A program made the position numbers and the translations under genes. From the NCBI RefSeq assembly GCF_000732615.1, contig NZ_JPGL01000042.1, forward strand, positions 23,284 to 87,283: a DNA stretch of 64,000 nt. Reading direction: 5' to 3'. Shown here in pieces: positions 51,492-60,156 of this stretch. Below the pieces are notes generated by a model. The model worked only from the letters and a program-made list of their open reading frames with translations, was not told where the DNA came from and did not search any database. Every line of letters begins with the position of its first letter. The first letter of the stretch is position 1. The DNA comes from Burkholderia paludis (lineage in GTDB: Bacteria > Pseudomonadota > Gammaproteobacteria > Burkholderiales > Burkholderiaceae).

Positions 51492-52121
51492 TCAGACGAG
51501 CCGGTCCGACGCGATGACCTGCACGCCCGGCCGCGCGTCGATCGCCGCGTCGAGCAGCGCGCGGGCGATCCGCCGTGCGGGATTCACGCGCCACTTCGCC
51601 GGCAACACGGGTCGGGCCACGTTCAGCGCGAACACCAGGAACCGCTCGCCGAGCCGGAATTCGTCTCGGCTGCCGCCAATCAGCCCCGGCCGCACAAGCG
51701 TGAGCGACGCGAACCCGACGCCCGCCAGCGCCTGCTCGACCTCGCCCTTCACGCGGTTGTAGAAGATGCGCGACGCGGGATCCGCGCCGAGGGCGGAATT
51801 CAGGACGTAGACCTGCGTGCCGTACCGGTGCGCGAGCCGCGCGACCGCGAGCGGATAGTCGTGGTCGACGCGCTGGAATGCCGCCTTCGAGCCGGCGGCC
51901 CGCATCGTGGTGCCGAGCGTGCAGATCACGGCATCGGCCTGCCACCAGTCGGCCGCGTCGGGCAGATGATCGAAATCGACCTCCAGCGCGCGCATCTTCG
52001 GATGCGGCGACAACGGCCGGCGCGCGAGAACGATCACCTGATCGACCCGCGCATCGGCAAGCGCGACTTCGAGGACGTGACGGCCGACGAGTCCGGTCGC
52101 GCCGACGAGCAGCAATTTCAT
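51492..52121 (-). CDS. NAD(P)-binding Rossmann oxidoreductase (atypical SDR)
   Basis: A 209-residue protein with the nucleotide motif LLVGATGLVGRHVLEVAL at the N-terminus and YNRVKGEVEQAL with the conserved Tyr/Lys near residue 125. A short C-terminal region follows. Proteins of this group (HTATIP2-like) are often annotated as NAD-dependent epimerases or nucleoside-diphosphate-sugar epimerases, without known substrate. Single gene, convergent with the LysR gene. Confidence 0.83.
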   Translation of the reverse strand: MKLLLVGATGLVGRHVLEVALADARVDQVIVLARRPLSPHPKMRALEVDFDHLPDAADWWQADAVICTLGTTMRAAGSKAAFQRVDHDYPLAVARLAHRYGTQVYVLNSALGADPASRIFYNRVKGEVEQALAGVGFASLTLVRPGLIGGSRDEFRLGERFLVFALNVARPVLPAKWRVNPARRIARALLDAAIDARPGVQVIASDRLV

Positions 52122-52229
52122 GTCCGGTTCTTCCGTGTGGAGCCGGCGTCGACGGGTCGGGAACGGCCCGCTTTCCGGCTTCCGACATGATCGTCGGCCG
52201 GCCCCGCGCCGACAACCGCCTTACGTCTC

Positions 52230-52575
52230 GAAAAATTACAGCGCACCCCACTCCTTATCTCGAATTTGCTGCGGCACACCGACGGCCGCGTCGCCTCATG
52301 CTTCAATCCGTCGCACATTTCCGCGAATTTTCGCAATTTTCATCGCACCCCATCACACTAAACGTCGATTTCTTCGATGTTTGTGCGACAAACAATGTCA
52401 AACATCGAAAGAAAACGCATTCATTTTTCGTTGTTTTACATTACAAATATATTTCATTCTGTAAGATTCACTTCATTCGTTATCTCTTAATTCACCCAGG
52501 AACGCCCATCCCGTTGTCTTAATTCCTCAAGTCATCGTATCGCGGTGCGGCGTCCTCTTTTTTCCGAGACAGACT
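52230..52575 (+). promoter_or_regulatory. AT-rich control region upstream of the YadA-type adhesin
   Basis: From about 52230 to 52520 the DNA turns strongly AT-rich, with long runs at 52420-52470, then returns to high GC at the adhesin start. No gene is seen between 52122 and 52575. Several overlapping -10-like hexamers occur and I cannot select one. It resembles the island before the pilus operon. Confidence 0.5.
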
Positions 52576-55476
52576 ATGAACCGCACTTTCCGTACGATCT
52601 GGAACGACGCACTGGGCGCCTGGGTCGCCGCCTCCGAAACCACCCGCGCCAACGGCAGGAAAGCCTCGAAGAGCGTCCCGGCCGGCGCGCGTGTCGCCGC
52701 CGCCCTCTCCGTGATCGCGGCCGCCGTCGCACCGCTCGACGCCGCAGCCCAATCGGCGCAGCCCGCCACGACCTCGTACTACAGCGTGAACGACGGCGGC
52801 ACCGCCGGCGGCAATGTCGACAACGACGGTGCAACCGGCCTGAACGCGCTGGCGGCAGGCGTCAACGCGGCGGCAGCGGGCGTTGCAGACATCGCGATCG
52901 GTTCGGGCGCAACCAGCAGCAGCGGCTCGACCGGCGCCGGCAACATCGCGATCGGCCAGGACGCACAGGCCCTGACGCCCGGCGGCGGCTACGGCGTGAC
53001 CGCGATCGGCGCGGGCGCGAAGGCCGGCACCGGCGGCTATACAGGCGCAACCGCCGTCGGCTACAACAGCGCGGCCACCGAGAACAGCACGGCGATCGGC
53101 GCCAACGCATCGTCCAGCCAGACCGGCACGGCCGTCGGCCGCAACGCGCAGGCGTCCGGGCGCGGTGCGCTGGGCGCCGGTTCGGCCGCAACGGCGAGCG
53201 CAACGAGCGCGATCGCGCTCGGCGATCGGGCGACCGGCTCGGCCGCCAGCAGCGTATCGGTCGGCACGCAGGCCACCGCCAGCGCGCAGGCCGCGACCGC
53301 GATCGGCCCGCGCGCCGTCGCATCCGGCGCCGGCGCCGTCGCACTCGGCGCGAGCGCAACGGCGGCCCACGCGAACTCGGTCGCGCTCGGCGCCGGCGCG
53401 GTGACCGATGCCGCCACCGGCACGAGCGGCGCGACGATCAACGGCAACACCTACGGCTTCAACGGCGCCGCCCCGGTCGGGACGGTCAGCGTGGGCAGCC
53501 GGAACCGCGAACGCACGATCACCCACGTCGCGGCCGGCCGGCTCGACCAGGACAGCACCGACGCCGTCAACGGCTCGCAGTTGAACGCGACCAACGACGC
53601 CCTGACGGTGGTGGGCAGCAGCCTCACGAGCCTGTCGACGTCGACGTCCAGCGGACTGTCGAGCGCGAACAGCTCGCTCGTGTCGCTCTCCACGACCACC
53701 GCCGAGCGCATCGACACGGTCGACCTCAACATGGCGTCGCTGTCGACCGGGCTCAGCACGACCGGCGACACCGTCGCCTCGCTGTCGACGTCGACCGCCG
53801 CCGGGCTGTCGACGACGCGCAACGCACTGGTTTCGCTGTCCACCTCGGCGTCGACCGGCATCGACACGCTCGGCACGAACCTGACGTCGCTGTCGACCGC
53901 CACGTCGTCCACCGTCGGCGCCTTGTCCACGACGATCAGTACTACGAATGACAATCTGGTGTCGCTGTCGACCTCGACGTCGAGCGGATTCGCGTCGTTG
54001 TCGACCGGCCTGAGCACGACCGGCGACGCCGTCACGTCGCTGTCGACGTCCACGTCGACCGGCCTGTCGACGACGAACAGCACGCTCGCTTCGCTGTCGA
54101 CGTCCGCGTCGACGGGCCTTGGCTCGCTGTCGACCGGCCTCCGCGCGACGGACAGCACGATGGCGTCGCTGTCGACGAGCATCGGCGCGGTCACCGTCAA
54201 CACGACGAACCTCGGCAACAGCACGGCCGACGCGCTCGGCGGCGGGGCGGCGTACGATCCGGCCACCGGCAAGATCACCGCGCCGTCGTACGTGACGTAC
54301 AACAACGACGGCACGACGACGGTCAACACCAGCGTGGGCGACGCCCTCGACAACCTCAACGCGAAGGGCGCGAAGTACTTCCACGCGAACTCGACCGAAG
54401 CCGACAGCCAGGCCACCGGCGCGAACAGCGTCGCGATCGGCCCGAACGCGATCGCCCACCTCGACAACTCGGTGGCGATCGGCCATCGCTCGATCACGGG
54501 CGCGGCCGTCGGCGTATCGTCGTCGAGCATCGGCGACCTGCAATTCGGCGGCTATGCGGGCGCCAACCCGTTCGGCGTGTTCAGCGTCGGCGCACCGGGC
54601 CAGGAGCGCCAGATCCAGAACGTCGCGGCCGGCCGCGTGAGCGCCGACAGCACCGATGCGATCAACGGCAGCCAGCTGCATGCGACCAACCTCAACGTCG
54701 CGTCGCTGTCCACCGGGCTCAGCTCGACGAACAGCAATCTCGCGTCGCTGTCCACCGCCACGTCGACCAGCATCGGCTCGCTGTCGACCGGCCTGTCGTC
54801 GACCAACGAAGCGCTGGGCTCGCTGTCCACGTCCACGTCGACGAGCGTGACGTCGCTGTCAACCGGCCTCTCCACGACCAACGACCGCGTGTCGTCGCTG
54901 TCGACCAGCGTGAACAGCATCAACACGCAGATCAACAACCTGTCGACGTCGGCATCGCGCAACACGGGCATCACGGCCGACATGAACGGCTCGGGCACCG
55001 ATGCGCCGACCGTCGCGGCCGGCTCCGGCTCGGTCGCGATCGGCGCGAACTCGAACGACGGCGGCCGCTCGAACGTGGTCTCGGTCGGCAACGCGGAGCA
55101 GCAGCGCCAGATCGTCAACGTCGCGCCGGGCACGCAGGGCACCGACGCGGTCAACCTGAACCAGCTCACGATGGCGAGCGAATCGGCGAACCGCTATACC
55201 GACCAGCGGGTCGGCGCGATCCAGCAAGGCGTGAACGATCTCGCGCGCAACGCGTATTCGGGCATCGCGATCGCCGGCGCGCTGGCGGGCATGCCGCAGG
55301 TCGATCCGGGCAAGGTGATCTCGGTCGGCGCCGGCTTCGGCAACTACGGCGGCTATACGGCGATCGCGGTCGGCGGCAGCGCGCGGATCGCGCAGAACAC
55401 CGTGATCAAGCTGGGCGTCGGCACGGTGAACGGCTCGCGCATGATGGTCAACGGCGGCATCGGGCACTCCTGGTAA
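52576..55476 (+). CDS. Trimeric autotransporter adhesin (YadA family)
   Basis: A 966-residue surface adhesin, exported by its own C-terminal anchor as a homotrimer. The N-terminus is an extended signal peptide region (MNRTFRTIWNDALGAWVAAS) with cleavage near residue 59. A YadA-like head of 14-15-residue left-handed beta-roll repeats (AIGxGA, VALGxGA) spans about 85-300. Neck motifs are ITHVAAGRLDQDSTDAVNGS (315-334), NVAAGRVSADSTDAINGSQ (682-700) and NVAPGTQGTDAVNLNQ (848-863). Coiled-coil stalks rich in SLST occupy about 352-534 and 710-795. The membrane anchor is 870-966, ending GIGHSW with the terminal aromatic. Head-neck-stalk occurs more than once, giving a long fibre. Confidence 0.93.
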   Translation: MNRTFRTIWNDALGAWVAASETTRANGRKASKSVPAGARVAAALSVIAAAVAPLDAAAQSAQPATTSYYSVNDGGTAGGNVDNDGATGLNALAAGVNAAAAGVADIAIGSGATSSSGSTGAGNIAIGQDAQALTPGGGYGVTAIGAGAKAGTGGYTGATAVGYNSAATENSTAIGANASSSQTGTAVGRNAQASGRGALGAGSAATASATSAIALGDRATGSAASSVSVGTQATASAQAATAIGPRAVASGAGAVALGASATAAHANSVALGAGAVTDAATGTSGATINGNTYGFNGAAPVGTVSVGSRNRERTITHVAAGRLDQDSTDAVNGSQLNATNDALTVVGSSLTSLSTSTSSGLSSANSSLVSLSTTTAERIDTVDLNMASLSTGLSTTGDTVASLSTSTAAGLSTTRNALVSLSTSASTGIDTLGTNLTSLSTATSSTVGALSTTISTTNDNLVSLSTSTSSGFASLSTGLSTTGDAVTSLSTSTSTGLSTTNSTLASLSTSASTGLGSLSTGLRATDSTMASLSTSIGAVTVNTTNLGNSTADALGGGAAYDPATGKITAPSYVTYNNDGTTTVNTSVGDALDNLNAKGAKYFHANSTEADSQATGANSVAIGPNAIAHLDNSVAIGHRSITGAAVGVSSSSIGDLQFGGYAGANPFGVFSVGAPGQERQIQNVAAGRVSADSTDAINGSQLHATNLNVASLSTGLSSTNSNLASLSTATSTSIGSLSTGLSSTNEALGSLSTSTSTSVTSLSTGLSTTNDRVSSLSTSVNSINTQINNLSTSASRNTGITADMNGSGTDAPTVAAGSGSVAIGANSNDGGRSNVVSVGNAEQQRQIVNVAPGTQGTDAVNLNQLTMASESANRYTDQRVGAIQQGVNDLARNAYSGIAIAGALAGMPQVDPGKVISVGAGFGNYGGYTAIAVGGSARIAQNTVIKLGVGTVNGSRMMVNGGIGHSW
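53629..54177 (+). repeat. Adhesin stalk 1: degenerate SLST repeats
   Basis: Twelve SLST motifs (residues 352-534 of the adhesin) recur at spacings of 18, 18, 14, 18, 18, 25, 11, 14, 18, 11 and 14 residues. DNA copies of CTGTCGACGTCGACG-type sequence make the region prone to recombination. Confidence 0.8.
54703..54960 (+). repeat. Adhesin stalk 2: alternating 14/11-residue SLST repeats
   Basis: Six SLST motifs (residues 710-795) alternate strictly: 14, 11, 14, 11, 14 residues. The DNA units closely resemble those of stalk 1. Confidence 0.8.
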
Positions 55477-55528
55477 TGCCGCGCGGGCCGGCGCAGTACG
55501 CACCGGCCCGCGTCGCCGCAGAAACGGC

Positions 55529-55567
55529 AAAGCCCGTGAGCGTCAGGTCGCTCGCGGGCTTTTTTTA
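55529..55567 (+). terminator. Intrinsic terminator of the adhesin gene
   Basis: A 12-bp stem AAGCCCGTGAGC / GCTCGCGGGCTT with one G-T pair, an eight-base loop and a run of seven T. Confidence 0.85.
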
Positions 55568-55601
55568 TGCCGGCATTGGCGAAGTCGCCCCGGTTCGCGC
55601 G

Positions 55602-56627
55602 CTACGGGGCCGCCGTGCCCTGCCGCGACACGCTCGGCGCGACACCCGTCCAGCGCTTGTACGCCTGCGAAAACGACGACATGTCGCTGAACCCCAGTTC
55701 CTGCGCGATTTCCTTGATCGACAGGCGCCCTTCGGCGATCAGCGCCTGCGCGCGGGCCTTGCGCACCGCGTTCGAGATGTCGCGAAAGCATGCGCCCTCT
55801 TCCTGCAGCCGGCGCTTCAGCGTGCGCTCGCTCGTGTTGAGCAGCGTCGCGATGTCCTTCAGCAGCGGCGGCCGGTCGAACGGGCGCGTGGCCAGGTATT
55901 CGTTCAGGAACGACACGAGATCGACGCGCGTGCGCCGGCGCGTGACCAGCTCGGCGCACATGCGCTCGCACATCGCCGCGGTTGCGGCATTCGCCTGCGG
56001 CAGCGGCCGCTCGAGGAGCGCGTGCTCGAACGTGAGCGTATTGGCGGGCTGGCCGTGCCGGACCTGCGCGCCCGGCACCGGCTGCCGCACGTCGGAACCG
56101 GGCGCGGCGCCGTACGCGAGATCGAACGTCGCGAGTTCGAACGCGCCGCCGATCACGTCGCGCAGCACGCGGCACGTCGCGCCCATCGCGCGCTCGACGA
56201 AGAATCGCTGCACGTTCGCGGCAAGTTCCGGCGACGCGTCGAACCGGATCGCATCGTGCCGCCCTTCCCGCCGGAACGTCATCGCGACGAACGTGTAGGT
56301 CAGCGCCAGGTAACGGCCGGCAAGCGCGACCGCGTCCATGCCGGTCGCACTGCTCAGGAGCCCGTAGCCGAGCAGCCCGTATGCCGAAAGCTGGTACGAC
56401 AGGCCGACCTTGAGACCGACGTCGGGCTCGCCGGCGGTCAGGTCCAGCAGGTTCGACGCAACGGCCAGCTCCTGCGCGGCCAGCACCGTGAAGTCCGGGT
56501 CGGCGAGCTGCTTCAGCGTGAGTTGGGCCCCCTTGAGCAGCGCCGACGGCGCGATTCCGCGGTCGCGCCCGAAGTCGATCATCAGCAGGACGGAAGCCGG
56601 GCTCCGGGCAAAGTTCCAGACATTCAT
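55602..56627 (-). CDS. AraC-family regulator with N-terminal ligand domain (OruR/ArgR-like)
   Basis: A 341-residue regulator. The N-terminal domain (about 20-205) is of the type that precedes HTH_18 in OruR/VirS-like proteins (SALLKGAQLTLKQLADPDF, SYQLSAYGLLGYGLLSS). The C-terminal AraC double helix-turn-helix has IATLLNTSERTLKRRLQEEG and IKEIAQELGFSDMSSFSQAY. It diverges from the secreted alpha/beta hydrolase gene with a 120-base gap and probably controls it. ATG at 56627 gives MNVWNFARS. Confidence 0.88.
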   Translation of the reverse strand: MNVWNFARSPASVLLMIDFGRDRGIAPSALLKGAQLTLKQLADPDFTVLAAQELAVASNLLDLTAGEPDVGLKVGLSYQLSAYGLLGYGLLSSATGMDAVALAGRYLALTYTFVAMTFRREGRHDAIRFDASPELAANVQRFFVERAMGATCRVLRDVIGGAFELATFDLAYGAAPGSDVRQPVPGAQVRHGQPANTLTFEHALLERPLPQANAATAAMCERMCAELVTRRRTRVDLVSFLNEYLATRPFDRPPLLKDIATLLNTSERTLKRRLQEEGACFRDISNAVRKARAQALIAEGRLSIKEIAQELGFSDMSSFSQAYKRWTGVAPSVSRQGTAAP

Positions 56628-56747
56628 CAGACGCCTCGCGACGTGGGTTGGCCTAGATTCTAAAGCGGTTGGCCTGCCGCAGCATGGCCGGCGCACGCTC
56701 GCGCCAGCATGATGAGAGCCATCGCAACCCGCCAGGCATCGACCGCC

Positions 56748-57848
56748 ATGAAGCTTCCCTCGCTCCTTCGTCCGGCCTGCACGCTGCTGCTGGCCGCCGG
56801 CCTGTCGAGCGCGCCGCTCGCGCCGGCCGTGGCCGACGATGCCGTTTCGCCCAACTCACCGGAGTCCGCCGCCATGCCCAAGACCTATGCCGACCAGTCC
56901 GTCTGGCGCGACATGCAGACCTTCCTTCCGACCGACTTCCAGTGGCGGGACGGCCAGCAGCCGCAGGAAGAATGGTGGTCCTGGCACGGCCACCGCATGC
57001 ACCTCGACACATACCGCAACCCGCAGGCGCCGGTGAAGGTGATCCTGTTCCATGGCGTCGGCACCAACGGCCGGCAGATGTCGATGATCCTTGGCGAGCA
57101 GCTGGCGCGCCGCGGCTACGAAACGATCGCGATCGACATGCCCGAATACGGGATGACCGAAGTCGCCCGGGGCGCGCTGGTCCGCTACGACGACTGGGTG
57201 CACGCGGGCAGCGATCTCATCGACGCGGAACGCGCGAAGGACGACCGGCCGATCGTGCTCTACGGGCTGAGCGCGGGCGGCATGCTCACGTATCACGTGG
57301 CCGCGCTGAACGGCAAGGTCGACGGCATCGTCGGCATGACTTTCCTCGACCAGCGCCTGCAGCAGGTGCGCGACGAAACCGCGCGCAACGTCTTCATGAG
57401 CCGCGTCGGCGGCCCGATGATGCACATCGCCGCGATGACCCCGCTGAAATCGATGCGCGTGCCGATGACGCTCGCCAGCAAGATGTCCGCGCTCGTCAAC
57501 GACCCGGATGCGCTGAAGGTGTGGCTGTCCGACCGTACGTCCGCCGGCAACGCGATGACGATGGCGTTTCTGGATTCCTACATGTCGTACCGGCCGGAGG
57601 TCGAGCCGGAGGATTTCGCCGTGTGCCCGATCCTGCTCACGCAGCCGGCCGCGGACCGCTGGACGCCGCTGCACCTGAGCGAGCCGTTCCTCGCGCGGAT
57701 CCGCCGCGTGCCGGTCAAGGTTGCGATGCTGGAGAACGCGGGCCACTATCCGCTCGAGCAGCCGGGGCTGTCGCAGATGGTCGACGCGATCGATGCGTTC
57801 TATCGCGAGGTGACGGCCGGGCGCGTCGGGTCGCGCGCGCCTTTCTGA
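56748..57848 (+). CDS. Exported alpha/beta hydrolase
   Basis: A 366-residue protein with a signal peptide (hydrophobic core LLLAAGLSSAPLAPA, cleavage near residue 30). The alpha/beta-hydrolase fold has oxyanion strand ILFHGVGTNGRQM, nucleophile Ser175 in LYGLSAGGML and the catalytic His in ENAGHYPLEQPG. It is probably a periplasmic or secreted lipase/esterase; the substrate is unknown. An earlier in-frame ATG at 56709 would add 13 residues before the signal. It is the likely target of the divergent AraC regulator. Confidence 0.82.
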   Translation: MKLPSLLRPACTLLLAAGLSSAPLAPAVADDAVSPNSPESAAMPKTYADQSVWRDMQTFLPTDFQWRDGQQPQEEWWSWHGHRMHLDTYRNPQAPVKVILFHGVGTNGRQMSMILGEQLARRGYETIAIDMPEYGMTEVARGALVRYDDWVHAGSDLIDAERAKDDRPIVLYGLSAGGMLTYHVAALNGKVDGIVGMTFLDQRLQQVRDETARNVFMSRVGGPMMHIAAMTPLKSMRVPMTLASKMSALVNDPDALKVWLSDRTSAGNAMTMAFLDSYMSYRPEVEPEDFAVCPILLTQPAADRWTPLHLSEPFLARIRRVPVKVAMLENAGHYPLEQPGLSQMVDAIDAFYREVTAGRVGSRAPF

Positions 57849-58062
57849 CGCCACGCGCACGCAAGAGACGGCTTCGGCGCCGGTGCGTCGGTCGACGCCG
57901 TCTCGTCGTCGCGGATTGCACGCTCGCGGGCCGGATCCGGCTGCCCCGTCGAACGTATCGCATCGAGCATGCCGGGCACCGTGAAGGCATGCCGAACCGT
58001 GCGTTATCGCGCGAGGAAGCGGTGGGCCGCGAGCGGCGCCGCGCACCCTGCGCGATCGCCTG

Positions 58063-58295
58063 GAACACCGTTCGCACACCGACGCGCAACACGGTCTGCC
58101 GCGCGCCCGACGAGGCCGTGAAAGTGCCGCACACCGATGCGATCACGTCCTCGCCGCCGCTCGCCTGCTGATACACGGCGTTCATGTAGACGTCGGTCTT
58201 CTTCGACAGCAGGTAGTCGAGCATGATGCCGACCTGGTTCGAGTGATTGTCGGTCAGTTGCGGGCTTCCCTTCGCGCAAAGGTTGTTCGCATAGG
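58063..58295 (-). pseudogene. Porin remnant (C-terminal strands only)
   Basis: The minus strand encodes about 77 residues typical of a porin C-terminus: DNHSNQVGIMLDYLLSKKTD, VYMNAVYQQASGG and LRVGVRTVF. The usual final Phe is reached, but the stop codon is lost and the frame runs on. Everything N-terminal, including the signal peptide and at least 250 residues, is absent. It ends about 20 bases from the AraC remnant on the other strand. Confidence 0.75.
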
Positions 58296-58317
58296 CGAAG
58301 AAATCCGGTGCGAACCG

Positions 58318-58572
58318 GATCAACCCGCCGATCTCTGCCGGCTCGTCGGCATGAGCGAGCGCGCGACCATCGACGCGTTCAGGTCGCAGTTTTCCCGCAC
58401 GCCTGCGCAATACATCATCGAACGCCGGCTGGAACGCGCGCGCTGGATGCTCGAACATACGTCGGACAGTATCCTGTCGATTGCGCTGGATTGCGGTTTC
58501 GGCACGCAGAGCTATCTGTCGACGGCGATCAAGCGCCACTTCGGCGCGACGCCGAGAGAATTGAGGATGCGG
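58318..58572 (+). pseudogene. AraC-family regulator remnant (DNA-binding domain only)
   Basis: About 85 residues of an AraC double helix-turn-helix: ADLCRLVGMSERATIDAFRS, QFSRTPAQYIIERRLERARW and ILSIALDCGFGTQSYLSTAI, ending HFGATPRELR. The N-terminal sensor domain is missing, and the homology begins right at the first helix-turn-helix. The frame stays open to 58752, but the extra tail has no family match. A small transcript could still make an isolated DNA-binding domain. Confidence 0.7.
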
Positions 58573-58759
58573 GCGGCGTCCGCCCGCCGAAGCGGGACGA
58601 GCGACGGCCAGCGCGATCCGCACGAACAGGCGGGCATGCGGAACGCCGGCATCGCGGCATTCCGAAGATCGAACGAGAGTGTCTGCCGTACACCTGATGC
58701 GGAAAGAATCGCCGATGCGCACGTTGCGCATCGGCGCCGCGTTTCAGGATGACTGCACG

Positions 58760-60151
58760 TCAGATATGCAGCGCGTGCCCGAGCGCACGCAGCGCGGCTT
58801 CCTGCAGCGCTTCGCCGAGCGTCGGGTGCGCATGGATCGTGCCGCCGATGTCTTCCAGCCGCGCGCCCATCTCCAGCGACTGCGAGAATGCCGCGGCCAG
58901 CTCCGACACGCCGCCCCCGACCGCCTGCCAGCCGACGATCAGGTGGTTGTCGCGCCGTGCGACGACGCGCACGAAGCCGTCGGTCGCCTGCAGCGTCATC
59001 GCGCGCCCGTTCGCCGCGAACGGGAACGACGCGCTCACGCAATCGACGCCGGCCGCCCGCGCGTCGTCCGGCGACCAGCCGGCCGTGACGATCTCGGGAT
59101 CGGTGAAGCACACCGCCGGGATCGCCGCGGGCATGAACTTGCGGCGTCGCCCGGAGATCAGCTCGGCGACCATCTCGCCTTGCGCCATCGCGCGATGCGC
59201 GAGCATCGGCTCGCCGGCGACGTCGCCGATCGCCCAGACGTTGCGCATCGACGTCCGGCATTCGTCGTCGATCCGCAATGCGCGGCCGTTGCGTTCGAGC
59301 GGCAGCGACTCGAGCCCGAAGCCGTCGACGCGCGGCCGGCGCCCGACCGCGACCAGCACGCGATCGGCCTGCAGCGCCTGTTCCGCACCGTCGGCCGCCT
59401 GCACGCGCACCGCGCCCTGCTCCGCGAGCCCGAGCACCTTGTGGCCGAGCAACAACCGCACGCCCAGCCGCGCGAGCGAATCGGCCACCGGCCGCACGAG
59501 TTCGGCGTCATAGGCGGGCAGCACGCGCTCCGCCGCTTCGACGACGCTCACGTCGACGCCAAGCTTGCGGTAGACGATCCCGAGTTCCAGCCCGATATAT
59601 CCGGCGCCCACGACGACCATCCGCTTCGGCAACGTCGCCGGCGACAGCGCCTCGGTGGACGACTCGACATGCCCGCCGAACGGCATCGACGGCAGCGCGA
59701 CCGGCTCGGAGCCGGTCGCGAGCAGCAGGTGCTCGCAGCCGATCCGCACCGTGTGGCCGCCGGTCGCGACTTCGACGGTCTTGCCGTCGACCACGCGTGC
59801 ATCGCCATGCAGCACCCGCACGCCGTTCTTCTTGAGCAGCGCGCCGACGCCGCGCGTCAGCCGGTCGACGATGCCGTCCTTCCATGCGACGCTTTTCGCG
59901 ATGTCGATCTCGGGCGTGCGCACGCTGATCCCGAGCGCGCCCTCGCCCGCATGGCCGCATGCCTGTTCGAATGCGTCCGCGACGTGGATCAGCGCCTTGG
60001 AAGGAATGCAACCGATGTTCAGGCAGGTGCCGCCGACCCGGTCGCGCTCGACGAGCACGGTCGGAATGCCGAGCTGGCCGGCGCGAATCGCGGCGACGTA
60101 GCCGCCCGGGCCGCCGCCGATCACCAGCAGCGTGGTGTGTTCGTTCTTCAT
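58760..60151 (-). CDS. lpdV: Dihydrolipoyl dehydrogenase (E3) of the branched-chain 2-oxoacid complex
   Basis: E3 reoxidises the lipoyl groups of the complex with NAD+. The 463-residue flavoprotein has FAD motif VIGGGPGGYVAAIRAGQLGI, the redox disulphide Cys43/Cys48 in GGTCLNIGCIPSKA, NAD motif VVVGAGYIGLELG, the FAD segment VWAIGDVAGEPMLAHRA, and the active-site His-Glu in IHAHPTLGEAL. It is the last gene of the bkd operon, five bases after bkdB. ATG at 60151 gives MKNEHTTLLVIGG. Confidence 0.95.
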   Translation of the reverse strand: MKNEHTTLLVIGGGPGGYVAAIRAGQLGIPTVLVERDRVGGTCLNIGCIPSKALIHVADAFEQACGHAGEGALGISVRTPEIDIAKSVAWKDGIVDRLTRGVGALLKKNGVRVLHGDARVVDGKTVEVATGGHTVRIGCEHLLLATGSEPVALPSMPFGGHVESSTEALSPATLPKRMVVVGAGYIGLELGIVYRKLGVDVSVVEAAERVLPAYDAELVRPVADSLARLGVRLLLGHKVLGLAEQGAVRVQAADGAEQALQADRVLVAVGRRPRVDGFGLESLPLERNGRALRIDDECRTSMRNVWAIGDVAGEPMLAHRAMAQGEMVAELISGRRRKFMPAAIPAVCFTDPEIVTAGWSPDDARAAGVDCVSASFPFAANGRAMTLQATDGFVRVVARRDNHLIVGWQAVGGGVSELAAAFSQSLEMGARLEDIGGTIHAHPTLGEALQEAALRALGHALHI

Positions 60152-60156
60152 GGCGC

